Both the position numbers and the translations under genes were made by a program. From Mycobacterium attenuatum (GTDB lineage Bacteria; Actinomycetota; Actinomycetes; Mycobacteriales; Mycobacteriaceae), in the NCBI RefSeq assembly GCF_900566085.1, contig NZ_UPHT01000163.1, positions 1 through 49,032 of the forward strand: a DNA stretch of 49,032 bases, in the 5' to 3' direction. Every line of letters starts with the position of its first letter. The first letter of the stretch is position 1. Positions 1 through 8,550 of the stretch are shown piece after piece. The notes below the pieces were generated by a model. The model did no database searches. It worked only from the letters and a program-made list of their open reading frames with translations, and was not told where the DNA came from.

Positions 1-1068
1 GGCAACGCGCTGATCCCCACTACCGCCGCCACTGCTACCGGCAAGGCCGTCGGCGGCGCCGGCGGAGCCGGCGGCACCGGCAACAACGCAGGCACCGGCG
101 GCAGCGGCGGGGCCGGTGGGACCGCAACCAACTACGGAACCGGCAGCGCCACCGGCGGCGCCGGGGGCGTCGGCGGTGCTGGCTATAACGGCGGGGCCGG
201 CGGCAACGGCGGCTCGGCCTACAACTACGGCACCGGCAACGCCAACGGCGGGACAGGGGCCAGAGGTGGCGTCGGTTCCGGCGGCAATGGCGGCAACGGA
301 GGCAATGGCGGCGACGCGAATGTCGAGAACAGCGCCTCGACCGGTGGCGCCACTGCGGGCGCTGGCGGGGCCGGGGCTAACGGTGTCGCCGTCGGCGGCA
401 ACGGCGGCAACGGTGGCAACGCCTCCACCATCGGAACCGGAGAAATCCTTGCCGGCCGTGGCGGCAACGGAGGCAACGGCAACACCACCGACAGCACTGG
501 GGCCGGTGGTAACGGCGGCAACGGCGGCAACGCGACAATCAACAACACCAACAACGCGCATGACGCCTATGCCGGAAAGGGCGGTAGCGGCGGCACCGGC
601 TACAACGCAGCTCCTGGGCACAGTAACGGCGGCAACGGCGGCAACGCGACCATCAAAGCAGGTAACCACAGTGACGCCTTTGCCGGTGACGGCGGTGCCG
701 GCGGCGCCGGCACCTTCAATGCCGGAAACGGCGGATCCGGTGGGGATGCGTTCAGCCATACCCGCGGCACGGCGTACGCCGGCGATGGAGGCGCCGGTGC
801 CACCGGCGGTTACGGCGGCGGCGGCGGCAATGGTGGAGCCGCGCACTCCTATAACACCAACGGCGGAAGCGCCGAGGGCGGCAACGGCGGCGCCGGCGGC
901 GACAGCCAGGCAACTTATGAAAGGGGTGGCTACGGCGGCAGCGGCGGCAACGCGTACGCCAAGAAAGTTCAAGATGCCACCGCCGGTATTGGCGGCAGAG
1001 GCGGGCAGGGCGGACCCGGGGGTGCCCCCGGGTTGCCCGGCCCGAACGGCACTACCGGGACAACGTAG
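1..1068 (+). CDS. PE_PGRS family protein, C-terminal part (5' end outside the window)
   Basis: The first reading frame is open from base 1 to a TAG at 1066-1068 and encodes 355 residues of Gly-Ala/Gly-Asn repeats (GGAGG, GGNGGNGG, GTGN). This is the PGRS domain of mycobacterial PE_PGRS proteins, which are cell-surface or exported by ESX-5. The PE domain must lie left of the window. The protein ends in APGLPGPNGTTGTT. Some repeat units recur with changes (NATINN, NATIKA, DAYAGKGG, DAFAGDGG), suggesting internal duplication. Long open frames in the other phases here are artefacts of GGC-rich repeats. The family is certain; the individual gene cannot be named. Confidence 0.9.
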   Translation, partial: GNALIPTTAATATGKAVGGAGGAGGTGNNAGTGGSGGAGGTATNYGTGSATGGAGGVGGAGYNGGAGGNGGSAYNYGTGNANGGTGARGGVGSGGNGGNGGNGGDANVENSASTGGATAGAGGAGANGVAVGGNGGNGGNASTIGTGEILAGRGGNGGNGNTTDSTGAGGNGGNGGNATINNTNNAHDAYAGKGGSGGTGYNAAPGHSNGGNGGNATIKAGNHSDAFAGDGGAGGAGTFNAGNGGSGGDAFSHTRGTAYAGDGGAGATGGYGGGGGNGGAAHSYNTNGGSAEGGNGGAGGDSQATYERGGYGGSGGNAYAKKVQDATAGIGGRGGQGGPGGAPGLPGPNGTTGTT

Positions 1069-1185
1069 CGAGTTGCCCAGCGGCGGCTAATTCTTGTGTG
1101 GGAAACCCCTGGCTCATGCAATCTTTCGGCGGCCACGGCGTTGAAATGACGACACGTCGTAACGCACCAAGCGTGTCACCTCAAC

Positions 1186-1850
1186 CGCGGCGGCGGAAAC
1201 ACCCGTAACAACAGCTTCGGCGGTGGGAATACCGGCAACAACAACTTCGGATTCGGAAACCACGGCAACGGCAACTCGTGATCGGGCTCACCGGCAATAA
1301 TCAGGTGGGCATCAATCTGCCGGGCCTACTGAACTCGGGCAGCGGCAACATCGGTATCGGGAACTCGGGCACCAACAACATCGGCTGCTTCAATTCCGGC
1401 AGCGGCAATTTCGGTGTCTTCAACACGGGGGCCAATACCTTGACGCTCTGGCATCCCAACGATTTTGGCTTCGGGAATTCCGGCAGTAACAACGCGGGGC
1501 TTGGCAACTCGTGGCAGTCAAACCCCGACTTTTGGGAACTCCGGATCCCAGAACACCGGTTTTCGGCAACGCGGGAGTCGATAACACAAGTAACTGCAAT
1601 TCTGGCACCATCAATACAGACAATGGAAATTCCGGATACATCAGCACCGGTTGGTGGAATTCGGCTGACAGCAACACGGTCTTTGGGTCCACCATCGACA
1701 CCGGCTTACCCGACTCGGGCTTCGACAACATGGGTGACGACGTGTCAGGCTTCTTCAATACCGCTAGGGGCGGCGGTTTTAACGGCTTTCCTCCGGCTTC
1801 TAGAACTCGGCGAGCGGCGGCTCTTTTGCTAGCTACTACGTCTCCGGAAT
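1186..1850 (+). pseudogene. PPE-MPTR remnant (C-terminal repeats only, several frameshifts)
   Basis: MPTR-type pentapeptide repeats (NTGNNNFGFGN, NSGSGNIG, NSGTNNIG) are readable, but in three different phases. The first stretch runs to a TGA at 1279-1281, the next frame carries the repeats to about 1510, and at least two further shifts occur between about 1510 and 1575 before repeats resume (FGNAGVDNT, YISTGWWNS, DSGFDNMG). No PPE domain or start is present. The repeat order around GLTGNNQVGIN matches GLTGDNQIGIN in the intact PPE gene downstream, so this is probably a decayed copy of the same gene. It runs directly into a fadE30 fragment. Confidence 0.8.
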
Positions 1851-1852
1851 TT

Positions 1853-2073
1853 GGGGTGCTGCTCGGATGTTTCGAACGCGATCACGTCGGCCCTAGCACC
1901 TCTTCACCGAAGTGATTGACCTTATCCGGCGCGTCGGCGCGGGCGTACTCCTCGTAGCAGGCCGCCGGTGCGCGGTCCAGATCCTGGTTCCGGCGGCGGA
2001 TGGTGGCTCTAGGCCCGACGTTCTTCGGACGCCGCATGCGCACGCCCCGCCCACCCTTCAGCGCCGCGAATTC
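1853..2073 (-). pseudogene. fadE30 fragment (partial duplicate of the intact gene at 4649-5806)
   Basis: Read on the minus strand this segment contains EEYARADAPDKVNHFGEE followed by VLGPT. That is almost identical to EEYARADAPDKVNHFGEE plus LLGPT in intact fadE30. DNA similarity runs from about 1853 to 2073 against about 5495-5745, with an internal deletion of roughly 70 bases relative to the intact copy. Only part of the N-terminal ACAD domain remains, without start or end, so it cannot encode an enzyme. Its position directly after a PPE-MPTR remnant mirrors the intact PPE / SDR / fadE30 order downstream, with the SDR gene and most of fadE30 deleted. Confidence 0.85.
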
Positions 2074-2497
2074 GCGTGTCTCCGCCACGACCAACGAATT
2101 ATCCCCATGCGATCAAATCAGATTTATAGCTTCCAGCACGCGGGGACATAAGCCTTGATCAGTCGTCAGGGCGTTTGCTAGATCGACTTGCGCGAGCGTG
2201 GTGAGAGTTCCTGAAATCGCCGGTCGGCATGCGCCGCACGACGAGACGACGCGTCCCCCGCAGAGCATCGCACTGGTCAGCAGGGTCGTCTGAGCGCCGA
2301 ATTCGCAGGTATTCCGGTCAAACAGGACGGTCCACCAGCCTCAGCTTCGCTCGACTGCGCATGCGCGCACACCGGGGTGCCTTGTCCCGGTCGTCCGTCG
2401 ACAATGAGGTGTGAATTTTGGATGGAACATTTGCTCCACCCGGGGCGACGAGTAGCGTTTTGAATCACTGCTCGGCCGCGGTCACAGAGAGGCAATC
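2074..2497. other. Intergenic region without a recognisable gene
   Basis: This is 424 bases between the fadE30 fragment and the intact PPE gene. Short open frames occur on both strands, but none shows a recognisable family, a convincing start or mycobacterial codon preference. It probably contains the promoter of the PPE gene; I saw no clear -35/-10 pair. An AGAGAG stretch just upstream of the PPE start could serve as a ribosome site. Confidence 0.5.
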
Positions 2498-3730
2498 ATG
2501 ACGAATTTTATGGTATTGCCGCCGGAGATCAATTCTCTGCGGATGTTTCTGGGTGCAGGTTCGCTGCCGATGGTCCAGACGGCACTGGCCTGGGATTCCT
2601 TGGCTGAAGAACTGGGGACTGCGGCGGCTTCGTTTTCGGCGGTGATTTCCGGGTTGGCGGATCAGGCGTGGCAAGGTGCAGCGTCGGCGACAATGGCCGC
2701 CGCCGCGGGGCCATATGCGGGTTGGTTGGGCGCCGCCTCGACACAAGCCCAGGCGGCCGCCGGACAGGCCCGGGCGGTGGCGGACATCTTCGAGGCAGCT
2801 CAGACAGCGACGGTGCATCCGGCAGCCGTGGCGGCTAATCGCAATACGCTCGTGGCGTTGGTCCGGTCGAACTTATTCGGGTTCAATGCACCCGCGATCG
2901 CGGCCGTTGAATCCTTGTACGACGAGATGTGGGCGACCGACGTGTCGGCGATGAGCGCCTATCACGCCGGCGCGTCAGCGGCGGCCACGGAATTAGCGCC
3001 GTGGCAGCAGGCGTTAGAGCAAATGCTAGCCGGCCTGCCCAATCTAGGTATTGGCAACAACGGCAGCAATAATTTCGGCACCGGCAATACCGGCAACCAG
3101 AACCTCGGTGCGGGTAATACCGGCTCCGGAAACATCGGCGCCGGAAACATCGGTGATAAGAACATCGGCTTGGGAAACAGCGGCGCCGGCAGCATCCTGA
3201 CTCCCGGCAACCTTAACCTAGGCATCGGCAACAGTGGCAGCAACAACGTCGGCCTCGGCAACACCGGCAACGGAAACACCGGCGGTGGAAACACCGGCAA
3301 CGGGAACGTAGGTGCCGGAAACACCGGCAATAACAACTTCGGGTTCGGGAACACCGGCAACAACAACATCGGGATAGGCCTGACCGGTGACAATCAAATC
3401 GGAATCAATTTTGCCGGTCTGAACTCCGGTAGCGGAAACATCGGACTGTTCAATTCGGGCACCGGAAACATCGGCTTCTTCAACTCGGGCCAGGGCAACA
3501 TCGGCTTCTTCAACTCGAGCGTCGGTCCCGCTGGCCACCCGATCGGCAGCATCGGCTTCGGGAATTCCGGCGTCGGGGCCATCGGCGTCGGAAACTCCCG
3601 CATCCTTAATACCGGCCTTGGCAACGCTGGCACCCTCAACAACGGGATCGGAAACTCGGGCAGCGAGAACTACGGCTTCTTCAACTCCGGTGAGGGCAAC
3701 GACGGCACGTTTGGGACGGACGGGCCGTGA
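2498..3730 (+). CDS. PPE-MPTR family protein (positional counterpart of PPE64)
   Basis: The product has 410 residues. The N-terminal PPE domain has the family signature Pro8-Pro9-Glu10 and a W-x-G turn at Trp58-Gln-Gly60, the features by which PPE proteins pair with PE partners and are exported by type VII (ESX) systems. From about residue 176 it becomes major polymorphic tandem repeats of the NxGxGN type (GNTGSGN, NIGLFNSG). No PE gene is adjacent. It sits beside the SDR/fadE30 genes exactly where PPE64 (Rv3558) lies in M. tuberculosis, but it is shorter than the about 550 residues I recall for PPE64. A decayed relative lies about 1 kb upstream. The function is unknown; surface exposure is inferred from the family. 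Confidence 0.92.
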   Translation: MTNFMVLPPEINSLRMFLGAGSLPMVQTALAWDSLAEELGTAAASFSAVISGLADQAWQGAASATMAAAAGPYAGWLGAASTQAQAAAGQARAVADIFEAAQTATVHPAAVAANRNTLVALVRSNLFGFNAPAIAAVESLYDEMWATDVSAMSAYHAGASAAATELAPWQQALEQMLAGLPNLGIGNNGSNNFGTGNTGNQNLGAGNTGSGNIGAGNIGDKNIGLGNSGAGSILTPGNLNLGIGNSGSNNVGLGNTGNGNTGGGNTGNGNVGAGNTGNNNFGFGNTGNNNIGIGLTGDNQIGINFAGLNSGSGNIGLFNSGTGNIGFFNSGQGNIGFFNSSVGPAGHPIGSIGFGNSGVGAIGVGNSRILNTGLGNAGTLNNGIGNSGSENYGFFNSGEGNDGTFGTDGP

Positions 3731-3863
3731 CCCCGGCAGCGCGGCTGTCACGTCCAGGTTGGCGCGCCGATCATGCAGTTCGACAGGATTGACGGCTTCG
3801 GCTCGGGTCTTTTCGTCAGAGCGCCGCGGGCCATTCGGCCTCAGCCGGCCATGACCCGTTGAC

Positions 3864-4652
3864 TCACGGGTGCTGGTTGGACACCGAAATGACCTCGCCC
3901 GTAAGGTAACTGGAGTAGTCGCTGGCCAAGAACGCGATAGTGGCCGCCACTTCCCAGGGTTCGGCGGCGCGGCCGAATGCCTCCCGAGCAGAGAGTTCGT
4001 CCAGTAACTCGGCCGAGGTCGTCTTGTCCAGGAACTTGTGTCGGGCGATGCTTGGCGATACCGCGTTGATCCGCACGCCGTATTCTGCGGCTTCTATTGC
4101 ACTGCAACGGGTTAACGCCATAACCCCGGCCTTGGCGGCGGCATAATGCGCCTGCGAGTGCTGTGCCCGCCAGCCCAGAACGCTCGCGTTGTTGACGATC
4201 ACCCCGCCGTGCGACGCTTCCCGGAAATACCGCAACGCCGCCCGGGTGGCACGAAACACCGACGTCAAGGTCACGTCCAGGACGCGGTCCCACTCGTCGT
4301 CGGTCATGTCGGCCACCGGTTTCTGCCCACCCAATCCGGCGTTGTTCACCAGCACGTCGAGTCGGCCCAGGCGCGCGGTGGTCGAGTCGATCAGGGCGTC
4401 GACCTGGGCGCTCGAAGCCACGTCGCACAGCACGCTTTCGACCCGGCCCAGCCCCAGAGCGGACAGCTCGGCTGCCGTCTCCCCCAGCCGTCGTTCATGG
4501 TGGTCGGAGATCACCACGTCGGCGCCTTCGGCCAATGCGCGCCGCGCGGTGGCCGAACCGATGCCGGTACCCGCGGCCGCCGTCACGACCACTACCTTGC
4601 CGTCTAAAAGCCCATGCCCCGGAACTTCTTTCGGCGTGACCGACAGCGTCAT
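3864..4652 (-). CDS. ipdF: Short-chain dehydrogenase/reductase, IpdF-like (Rv3559c counterpart)
   Basis: This is a 262-residue classical SDR. The Rossmann glycine motif is at residues 24-32 (TAAAGTGIG), NNAG at 103-106, and the catalytic Ser157, Tyr170 and Lys174 (HYAAAK) have the normal spacing. The chosen ATG at 4652 overlaps the TGA of fadE30 by four bases (ATGA) and gives the same length as Rv3559c; an upstream in-frame extension lies inside fadE30. In cholesterol degraders this enzyme (IpdF) acts on a 5-hydroxy-7a-methyl-1-oxo-indene carboxyl-CoA in C/D-ring breakdown. That role is from knowledge of the family. The operon with fadE30 and the upstream KstR2 site support it. Confidence 0.88.
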   Translation of the reverse strand: MTLSVTPKEVPGHGLLDGKVVVVTAAAGTGIGSATARRALAEGADVVISDHHERRLGETAAELSALGLGRVESVLCDVASSAQVDALIDSTTARLGRLDVLVNNAGLGGQKPVADMTDDEWDRVLDVTLTSVFRATRAALRYFREASHGGVIVNNASVLGWRAQHSQAHYAAAKAGVMALTRCSAIEAAEYGVRINAVSPSIARHKFLDKTTSAELLDELSAREAFGRAAEPWEVAATIAFLASDYSSYLTGEVISVSNQHP

Positions 4653-5806
4653 CCCTTGACCTCTCGCGGCAGGCCGAGCACCCGCTCGGCGATGATATTG
4701 CGTTGTATCTCGTTGGAACCGCCATAGATGGTGTCGGCCCGGGTGAACAGATACAGCCGCTGCCATTCGTCGAATTCACCATCGGCCATGACCATCCCGG
4801 GCTTGCCGATCACGTCCATGGCCAGCTTCCCCAGATCACGATGCCAATTGGCCCACAACAACTTCGACACGTTGTCCTGACCCGGCTGCTCAGCGTTCGG
4901 CCCTTCCAAGGTCGCCAGCGCATAGCTGCGCATCGCCCGCAGCCCGGTCCACGCCCGCGTGAGGCGTTCCCGGATGAGCGGGTCGGCGGCGGCGCCGGTG
5001 CGCTGTGCGAATGCGACCAGATTGGAAAGCTCACGGGCATAGACGATTTGCTGCCCCAGGGTCGAGACGCCACGCTCAAAAGTTAGCGTCGCCATCGCAA
5101 CCCGCCAGCCGTCGCCCGGCTGGCCGACCACCAGGTCGGCATCGGTGCGCGCGTCGTCGAAGAACACCTCGTTGAACTCCGCGGTGCCGGTGATCTGGAC
5201 GATCGGCCGGATTTGCACCCCGGGCTGGTCCAGCGGCACCAGCAGATACGACAGGCCAGCATGGCGCTTGGAGCCTTTCTCGGTGCGCGCCACCACAAAA
5301 CACCACTGCGACAGATGCGCCAGCGACGTCCACACCTTCTGGCCGTTGATCACCCATTGGTCGCCATCGAGCTCGGCGGTGGTCGAGAGGTTAGCCAGGT
5401 CACTGCCCGCACCCGGCTCCGAATAGCCTTGGCACCACAGCTCGGTGACGTCGAGGATGCGCGGCAGGAAGCGCTGCTGCTGCGTGGGTGTTCCGAAGGC
5501 GATCAGCGTCGGCCCCAGCAGCTCTTCACCGAAGTGATTGACCTTGTCCGGAGCGTCGGCGCGCGCGTACTCCTCGTAGAACGCCACCCGGTGCGCGGTC
5601 GAGAGCCCTCGCCCACCGTGTTCGACCGGCCAACCCAGGCAGGTCAGACCCGCGGCGGCCAGATGCTGATTCCAGGCCCGGCGTTCTTCGAACGCCTCAT
5701 GCTCACGCCCCGGCCCACCCAGCCCCTTCAGCGCAGCGAATTCGCCGACCAGGTTGTCGGCGAGCCAACCCCGGACCTCGGCCCGGAACTCCTCGACGTC
5801 CTGCAT
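4649..5806 (-). CDS. fadE30: Acyl-CoA dehydrogenase FadE30
   Basis: This is a full-length ACAD of 385 residues. The N-terminal helical domain contains the EEYARADAPDKVNHFGEE stretch, followed by the flavin-binding middle domain (QGYSEPGAGSDLA, GQKVWTS) and the C-terminal domain ending in GGSNEIQRNIIAERVLGLP. Its M. tuberculosis counterpart Rv3560c dehydrogenates a CoA thioester from the last two sterol rings. The ATG at 5806 lies just downstream of the KstR2-type operator shared with divergent fadD3. Its 3' end overlaps the SDR start by four bases, so the two are co-transcribed. A broken partial copy exists at 1853-2073. Confidence 0.93.
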   Translation of the reverse strand: MQDVEEFRAEVRGWLADNLVGEFAALKGLGGPGREHEAFEERRAWNQHLAAAGLTCLGWPVEHGGRGLSTAHRVAFYEEYARADAPDKVNHFGEELLGPTLIAFGTPTQQQRFLPRILDVTELWCQGYSEPGAGSDLANLSTTAELDGDQWVINGQKVWTSLAHLSQWCFVVARTEKGSKRHAGLSYLLVPLDQPGVQIRPIVQITGTAEFNEVFFDDARTDADLVVGQPGDGWRVAMATLTFERGVSTLGQQIVYARELSNLVAFAQRTGAAADPLIRERLTRAWTGLRAMRSYALATLEGPNAEQPGQDNVSKLLWANWHRDLGKLAMDVIGKPGMVMADGEFDEWQRLYLFTRADTIYGGSNEIQRNIIAERVLGLPREVKG

Positions 5807-5823
5807 GACCTGTAGGCTAACCT

Positions 5824-5837
5824 ACCAAGCACTTGCT
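5824..5837. promoter_or_regulatory. KstR2-type operator between fadE30 and fadD3
   Basis: ACCAAGCACTTGCT matches the KstR2 consensus AnCAAGnnCTTGnT at every fixed position. It lies in the 80-base gap between the divergent starts of fadE30 and fadD3, where KstR2 is known to bind in M. tuberculosis. KstR2 is a TetR-family repressor released by HIP-CoA, the product of FadD3. No kstR2 gene is inside this window. Confidence 0.88.
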
Positions 5838-5886
5838 TTGTTAGGCCGGCGGCGATGCGCGCCGTGCGCCGCTTAGAGGAGCATTC

Positions 5887-7416
5887 ATGACGAGGGATCC
5901 CGGCACCGTGCCCGCGGCGCTGGATCGCCTTGCGAGCATGTTCGCCGACCACCCTGTCTTGATCACCGACGAGCGCAGCTTCACAGCCGCCGCCCTGCGC
6001 GACGAGGTGCACCGGGCCGCGGCGGCGCTGATTGCGCTGGGCGTCGAGCCCGGCGACCGGGTGGCCATCTGGTCGCCGAACACCTGGCACTGGGTCGTGG
6101 CCTGTCTGGCGATCCATCACGCCGGAGCGGCCATGGTGCCGTTGAACACCCGCTACACCGCCGAGGAAGCCGCCGACATCCTCGCCCGGACTCAGGCGCC
6201 GGTGCTGTTCGCCATGGGCCGGTTCCTGGGCACCGACCGGGTAGCCGGCCTCGACTCTCATGCCCTGCCCGCGCTGCGGCACGTCGTGCGGGTGCAGATC
6301 GATGCCGACGATCCGGTCCAGGGCGCCTGGGACGAATTCGTGGCAGGCGGCACCGACCTCGACGCCGTCCCGGCACGCTCCGAGGCCGTACAACCCGACG
6401 ACGTCAGCGACATCCTGTTCACCTCCGGCACCACCGGCCGCAGCAAAGGGGTGCTGTGCGCGCACCGGCAATCCTTGTCGGCGTCGGCGTCGTGGGCAGC
6501 CAACGGCAAGATCACCAGCGACGACCGCTACCTGTGCATCAACCCGTTCTTCCACAACTTCGGCTACAAGGCCGGCATCCTGGCCTGCCTGCAGACCGGC
6601 GCCACGCTGATCCCGCACCTGACCTTCGACCCGCTGCGCGCGCTGCAGGCGATCGAGCAACACCGCATCACCGTGCTGCCCGGCCCGCCGACCATCTACC
6701 AGACCCTGCTGGACCACCCGGCGCGGCGCGACTACGACCTGAGCTCACTGCGGTTCGCGGTGACCGGAGCGGCCACCGTGCCGGTGGTGCTGGTGGAACG
6801 CATGCAGTCCGAACTCGACATCGACATCGTGCTGACCGCCTACGGCCTGACCGAGGCCAACGGCATGGGCACGATGTGCCGCCCCGACGACGACGCGGTC
6901 ACGGTGGCCACCACCTGCGGGCGCCCCTTTGCCGGCTTCGATTTGCGCATCGACACCGGTGGGGAGGTCCTGCTGCGCGGACCCAACGTGATGCTGGGTT
7001 ACCTCGATGACCCGCAGGCGACCGCCGTCGCCATCGACGCCGACGGCTGGCTGCACACCGGCGACATCGGCGCCGTCGACGCGGCCGGCAACCTGCGCAT
7101 CACCGACCGGCTCAAGGACATGTACATCTGCGGCGGATTCAACGTCTACCCCGCCGAGGTCGAGCAGGTACTGGCCCGGCTGGACGGGGTGGCCGATGTG
7201 GCGGTCATCGGTGTTCCCGACCAGCGCCTCGGCGAGGTCGGCCGCGCGTTCGTGGTTCCCCGGCCCGGGACTTCACTCGACGAGGAATCGGTGATCGACT
7301 ACACCCGCGAGCATTTGGCGAACTTCAAGGCACCCCGATCAGTGCGGTTCGTCGAGGCGCTACCCCGCAACGCCGGCGGTAAGGTGGTCAAATCACAACT
7401 GCGAGAGTTGGTTTGA
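5887..7416 (+). CDS. fadD3: HIP-CoA synthetase FadD3 (acyl-CoA synthetase)
   Basis: This is a 509-residue member of the ANL adenylate-forming family. The P-loop-like motif TSGTTGRSKG starts at residue 179, then come YGLTEANGMG (A5), the hinge region TGDIGAVD...ITDRLKDMYICGG, and near the C-terminus the AGGKVVKSQL lysine motif. In M. tuberculosis Rv3561 activates HIP, the propionate-indanedione left after A/B-ring removal, to its CoA ester, which commits it to C/D-ring degradation and relieves KstR2. The ATG follows a GAGGAGC ribosome site. The first base of fadE31 directly follows its TGA, so this is the head of a fadD3-fadE31-fadE32-fadE33-aspB operon. Confidence 0.94.
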   Translation: MTRDPGTVPAALDRLASMFADHPVLITDERSFTAAALRDEVHRAAAALIALGVEPGDRVAIWSPNTWHWVVACLAIHHAGAAMVPLNTRYTAEEAADILARTQAPVLFAMGRFLGTDRVAGLDSHALPALRHVVRVQIDADDPVQGAWDEFVAGGTDLDAVPARSEAVQPDDVSDILFTSGTTGRSKGVLCAHRQSLSASASWAANGKITSDDRYLCINPFFHNFGYKAGILACLQTGATLIPHLTFDPLRALQAIEQHRITVLPGPPTIYQTLLDHPARRDYDLSSLRFAVTGAATVPVVLVERMQSELDIDIVLTAYGLTEANGMGTMCRPDDDAVTVATTCGRPFAGFDLRIDTGGEVLLRGPNVMLGYLDDPQATAVAIDADGWLHTGDIGAVDAAGNLRITDRLKDMYICGGFNVYPAEVEQVLARLDGVADVAVIGVPDQRLGEVGRAFVVPRPGTSLDEESVIDYTREHLANFKAPRSVRFVEALPRNAGGKVVKSQLRELV

Positions 7417-8550
7417 ATGGACCTAGCGTTCGATGAGGAAACCCTGGCCTTCCAGGCCGAGGTACGGGAGTTCCTTTCCGCCCACGCTGACGCGATCCCG
7501 ACCAAGTCCTACGACAATGCGCAAGGCTTTGCCCAGCATCGCGTTTGGGATCGGATACTGTTCGATGCGGGCCTATCGGTGATCACCTGGCCGAAGAAGT
7601 ACGGCGGCCGCGATGCGCCGCTGCTGCATTGGGTGGTTTTCGAGGAGGAGTACTTCCGCGCCGGAGCGCCGGGCCGGGCCAGCGCCAATGGCACCTCCAT
7701 GCTGGCACCCACATTGTTCGCGCACGGCACTTCCGAACAGCTGGACCGGATTCTGCCGAAAATGGCCAGCGGTGAGCAAATTTGGGCTCAAGCCTGGTCG
7801 GAGCCCGAGTCCGGCAGCGATCTGGCGTCACTGCGGTCCACCGCCACCAGGACCGACCGGGGTTGGTTGCTCAACGGGCAGAAGATCTGGAGCTCACGAG
7901 CACCCTTTGCCGACATGGGCTTTGGACTCTTCCGGTCCGACCCGTCGGCCGAACGACATCAGGGCCTCACCTATTTCATGTTCGACTTGACGGCACCGGG
8001 CATCACGGTGCGGCCGATCGTGCAGTTGGGCGGTGACACCGGCTTCGGTGAAATCTTTCTCGATGACGTCTTCGTGCCCGACCAGGACGTCATCGGCACA
8101 CCGAACGACGGTTGGCGTGCGGCCATGAGCACGTCGAGCAACGAGCGTGGCATGTCACTGCGCAGCCCAGGCCGCTTCCTTGCGGTGGCGGAGCGCCTGG
8201 TGCAACTGTGGAAAGGCAAGGGCTCCCCACCGGAATTCGCCGATCGGGTCGCCGACGGCTGGATCAAGGCGCAGGCCTATCGGCTGCAGACCTTCGGCAC
8301 GGTGACCAGGCTGGCGGCGGGCGGCGAGCTCGGCGCCGAATCGTCGGTGACGAAGGTGTTCTGGTCGGACCTCGACGTCGAACTACACCAAACCGCGCTG
8401 GACATGCTGGCGGCCGACGGCGAGCTGGCCGGCCGGTGGACCGAAGGGCTGCTGTTCGCCCTGGGAGGTCCGATCTATGCGGGCACCAACGAGATCCAGC
8501 GCAACATCATTTCCGAACGGCTGCTGGGCCTGCCGCGAGAGAAGAAGTGA
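7417..8550 (+). CDS. fadE31: Acyl-CoA dehydrogenase FadE31
   Basis: This is a 377-residue ACAD with the FAD-contacting motif (QAWSEPESGSDLAS, GQKIWSS), the ANGTSMLAPTLFAHGT segment, and a complete C-terminal NEIQRNIISERLLGLP signature. Translation starts at the base after the fadD3 stop, and its TGA overlaps the GTG of fadE32. In mycobacteria FadE31 forms heteromeric dehydrogenases with FadE32/FadE33 that act on C/D-ring CoA intermediates downstream of FadD3. The partner arrangement here is identical. Confidence 0.93.
   Translation: MDLAFDEETLAFQAEVREFLSAHADAIPTKSYDNAQGFAQHRVWDRILFDAGLSVITWPKKYGGRDAPLLHWVVFEEEYFRAGAPGRASANGTSMLAPTLFAHGTSEQLDRILPKMASGEQIWAQAWSEPESGSDLASLRSTATRTDRGWLLNGQKIWSSRAPFADMGFGLFRSDPSAERHQGLTYFMFDLTAPGITVRPIVQLGGDTGFGEIFLDDVFVPDQDVIGTPNDGWRAAMSTSSNERGMSLRSPGRFLAVAERLVQLWKGKGSPPEFADRVADGWIKAQAYRLQTFGTVTRLAAGGELGAESSVTKVFWSDLDVELHQTALDMLAADGELAGRWTEGLLFALGGPIYAGTNEIQRNIISERLLGLPREKK

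Noticed and set aside
1..1068. Regular GGC-rich repeats considered as a CRISPR array
   Set aside because: There is no constant repeat with unique spacers; the units code for PGRS repeats.
116..1090. 324-codon plus-strand frame rich in Ala/Thr/Pro
   Set aside because: It is the second phase of a PE_PGRS repeat; the first phase gives the Gly-rich family sequence and a proper stop at 1068.
2229..2414. Short frames upstream of the PPE gene as a possible transposase remnant
   Set aside because: No DDE motif, inverted repeats or target duplication could be seen.
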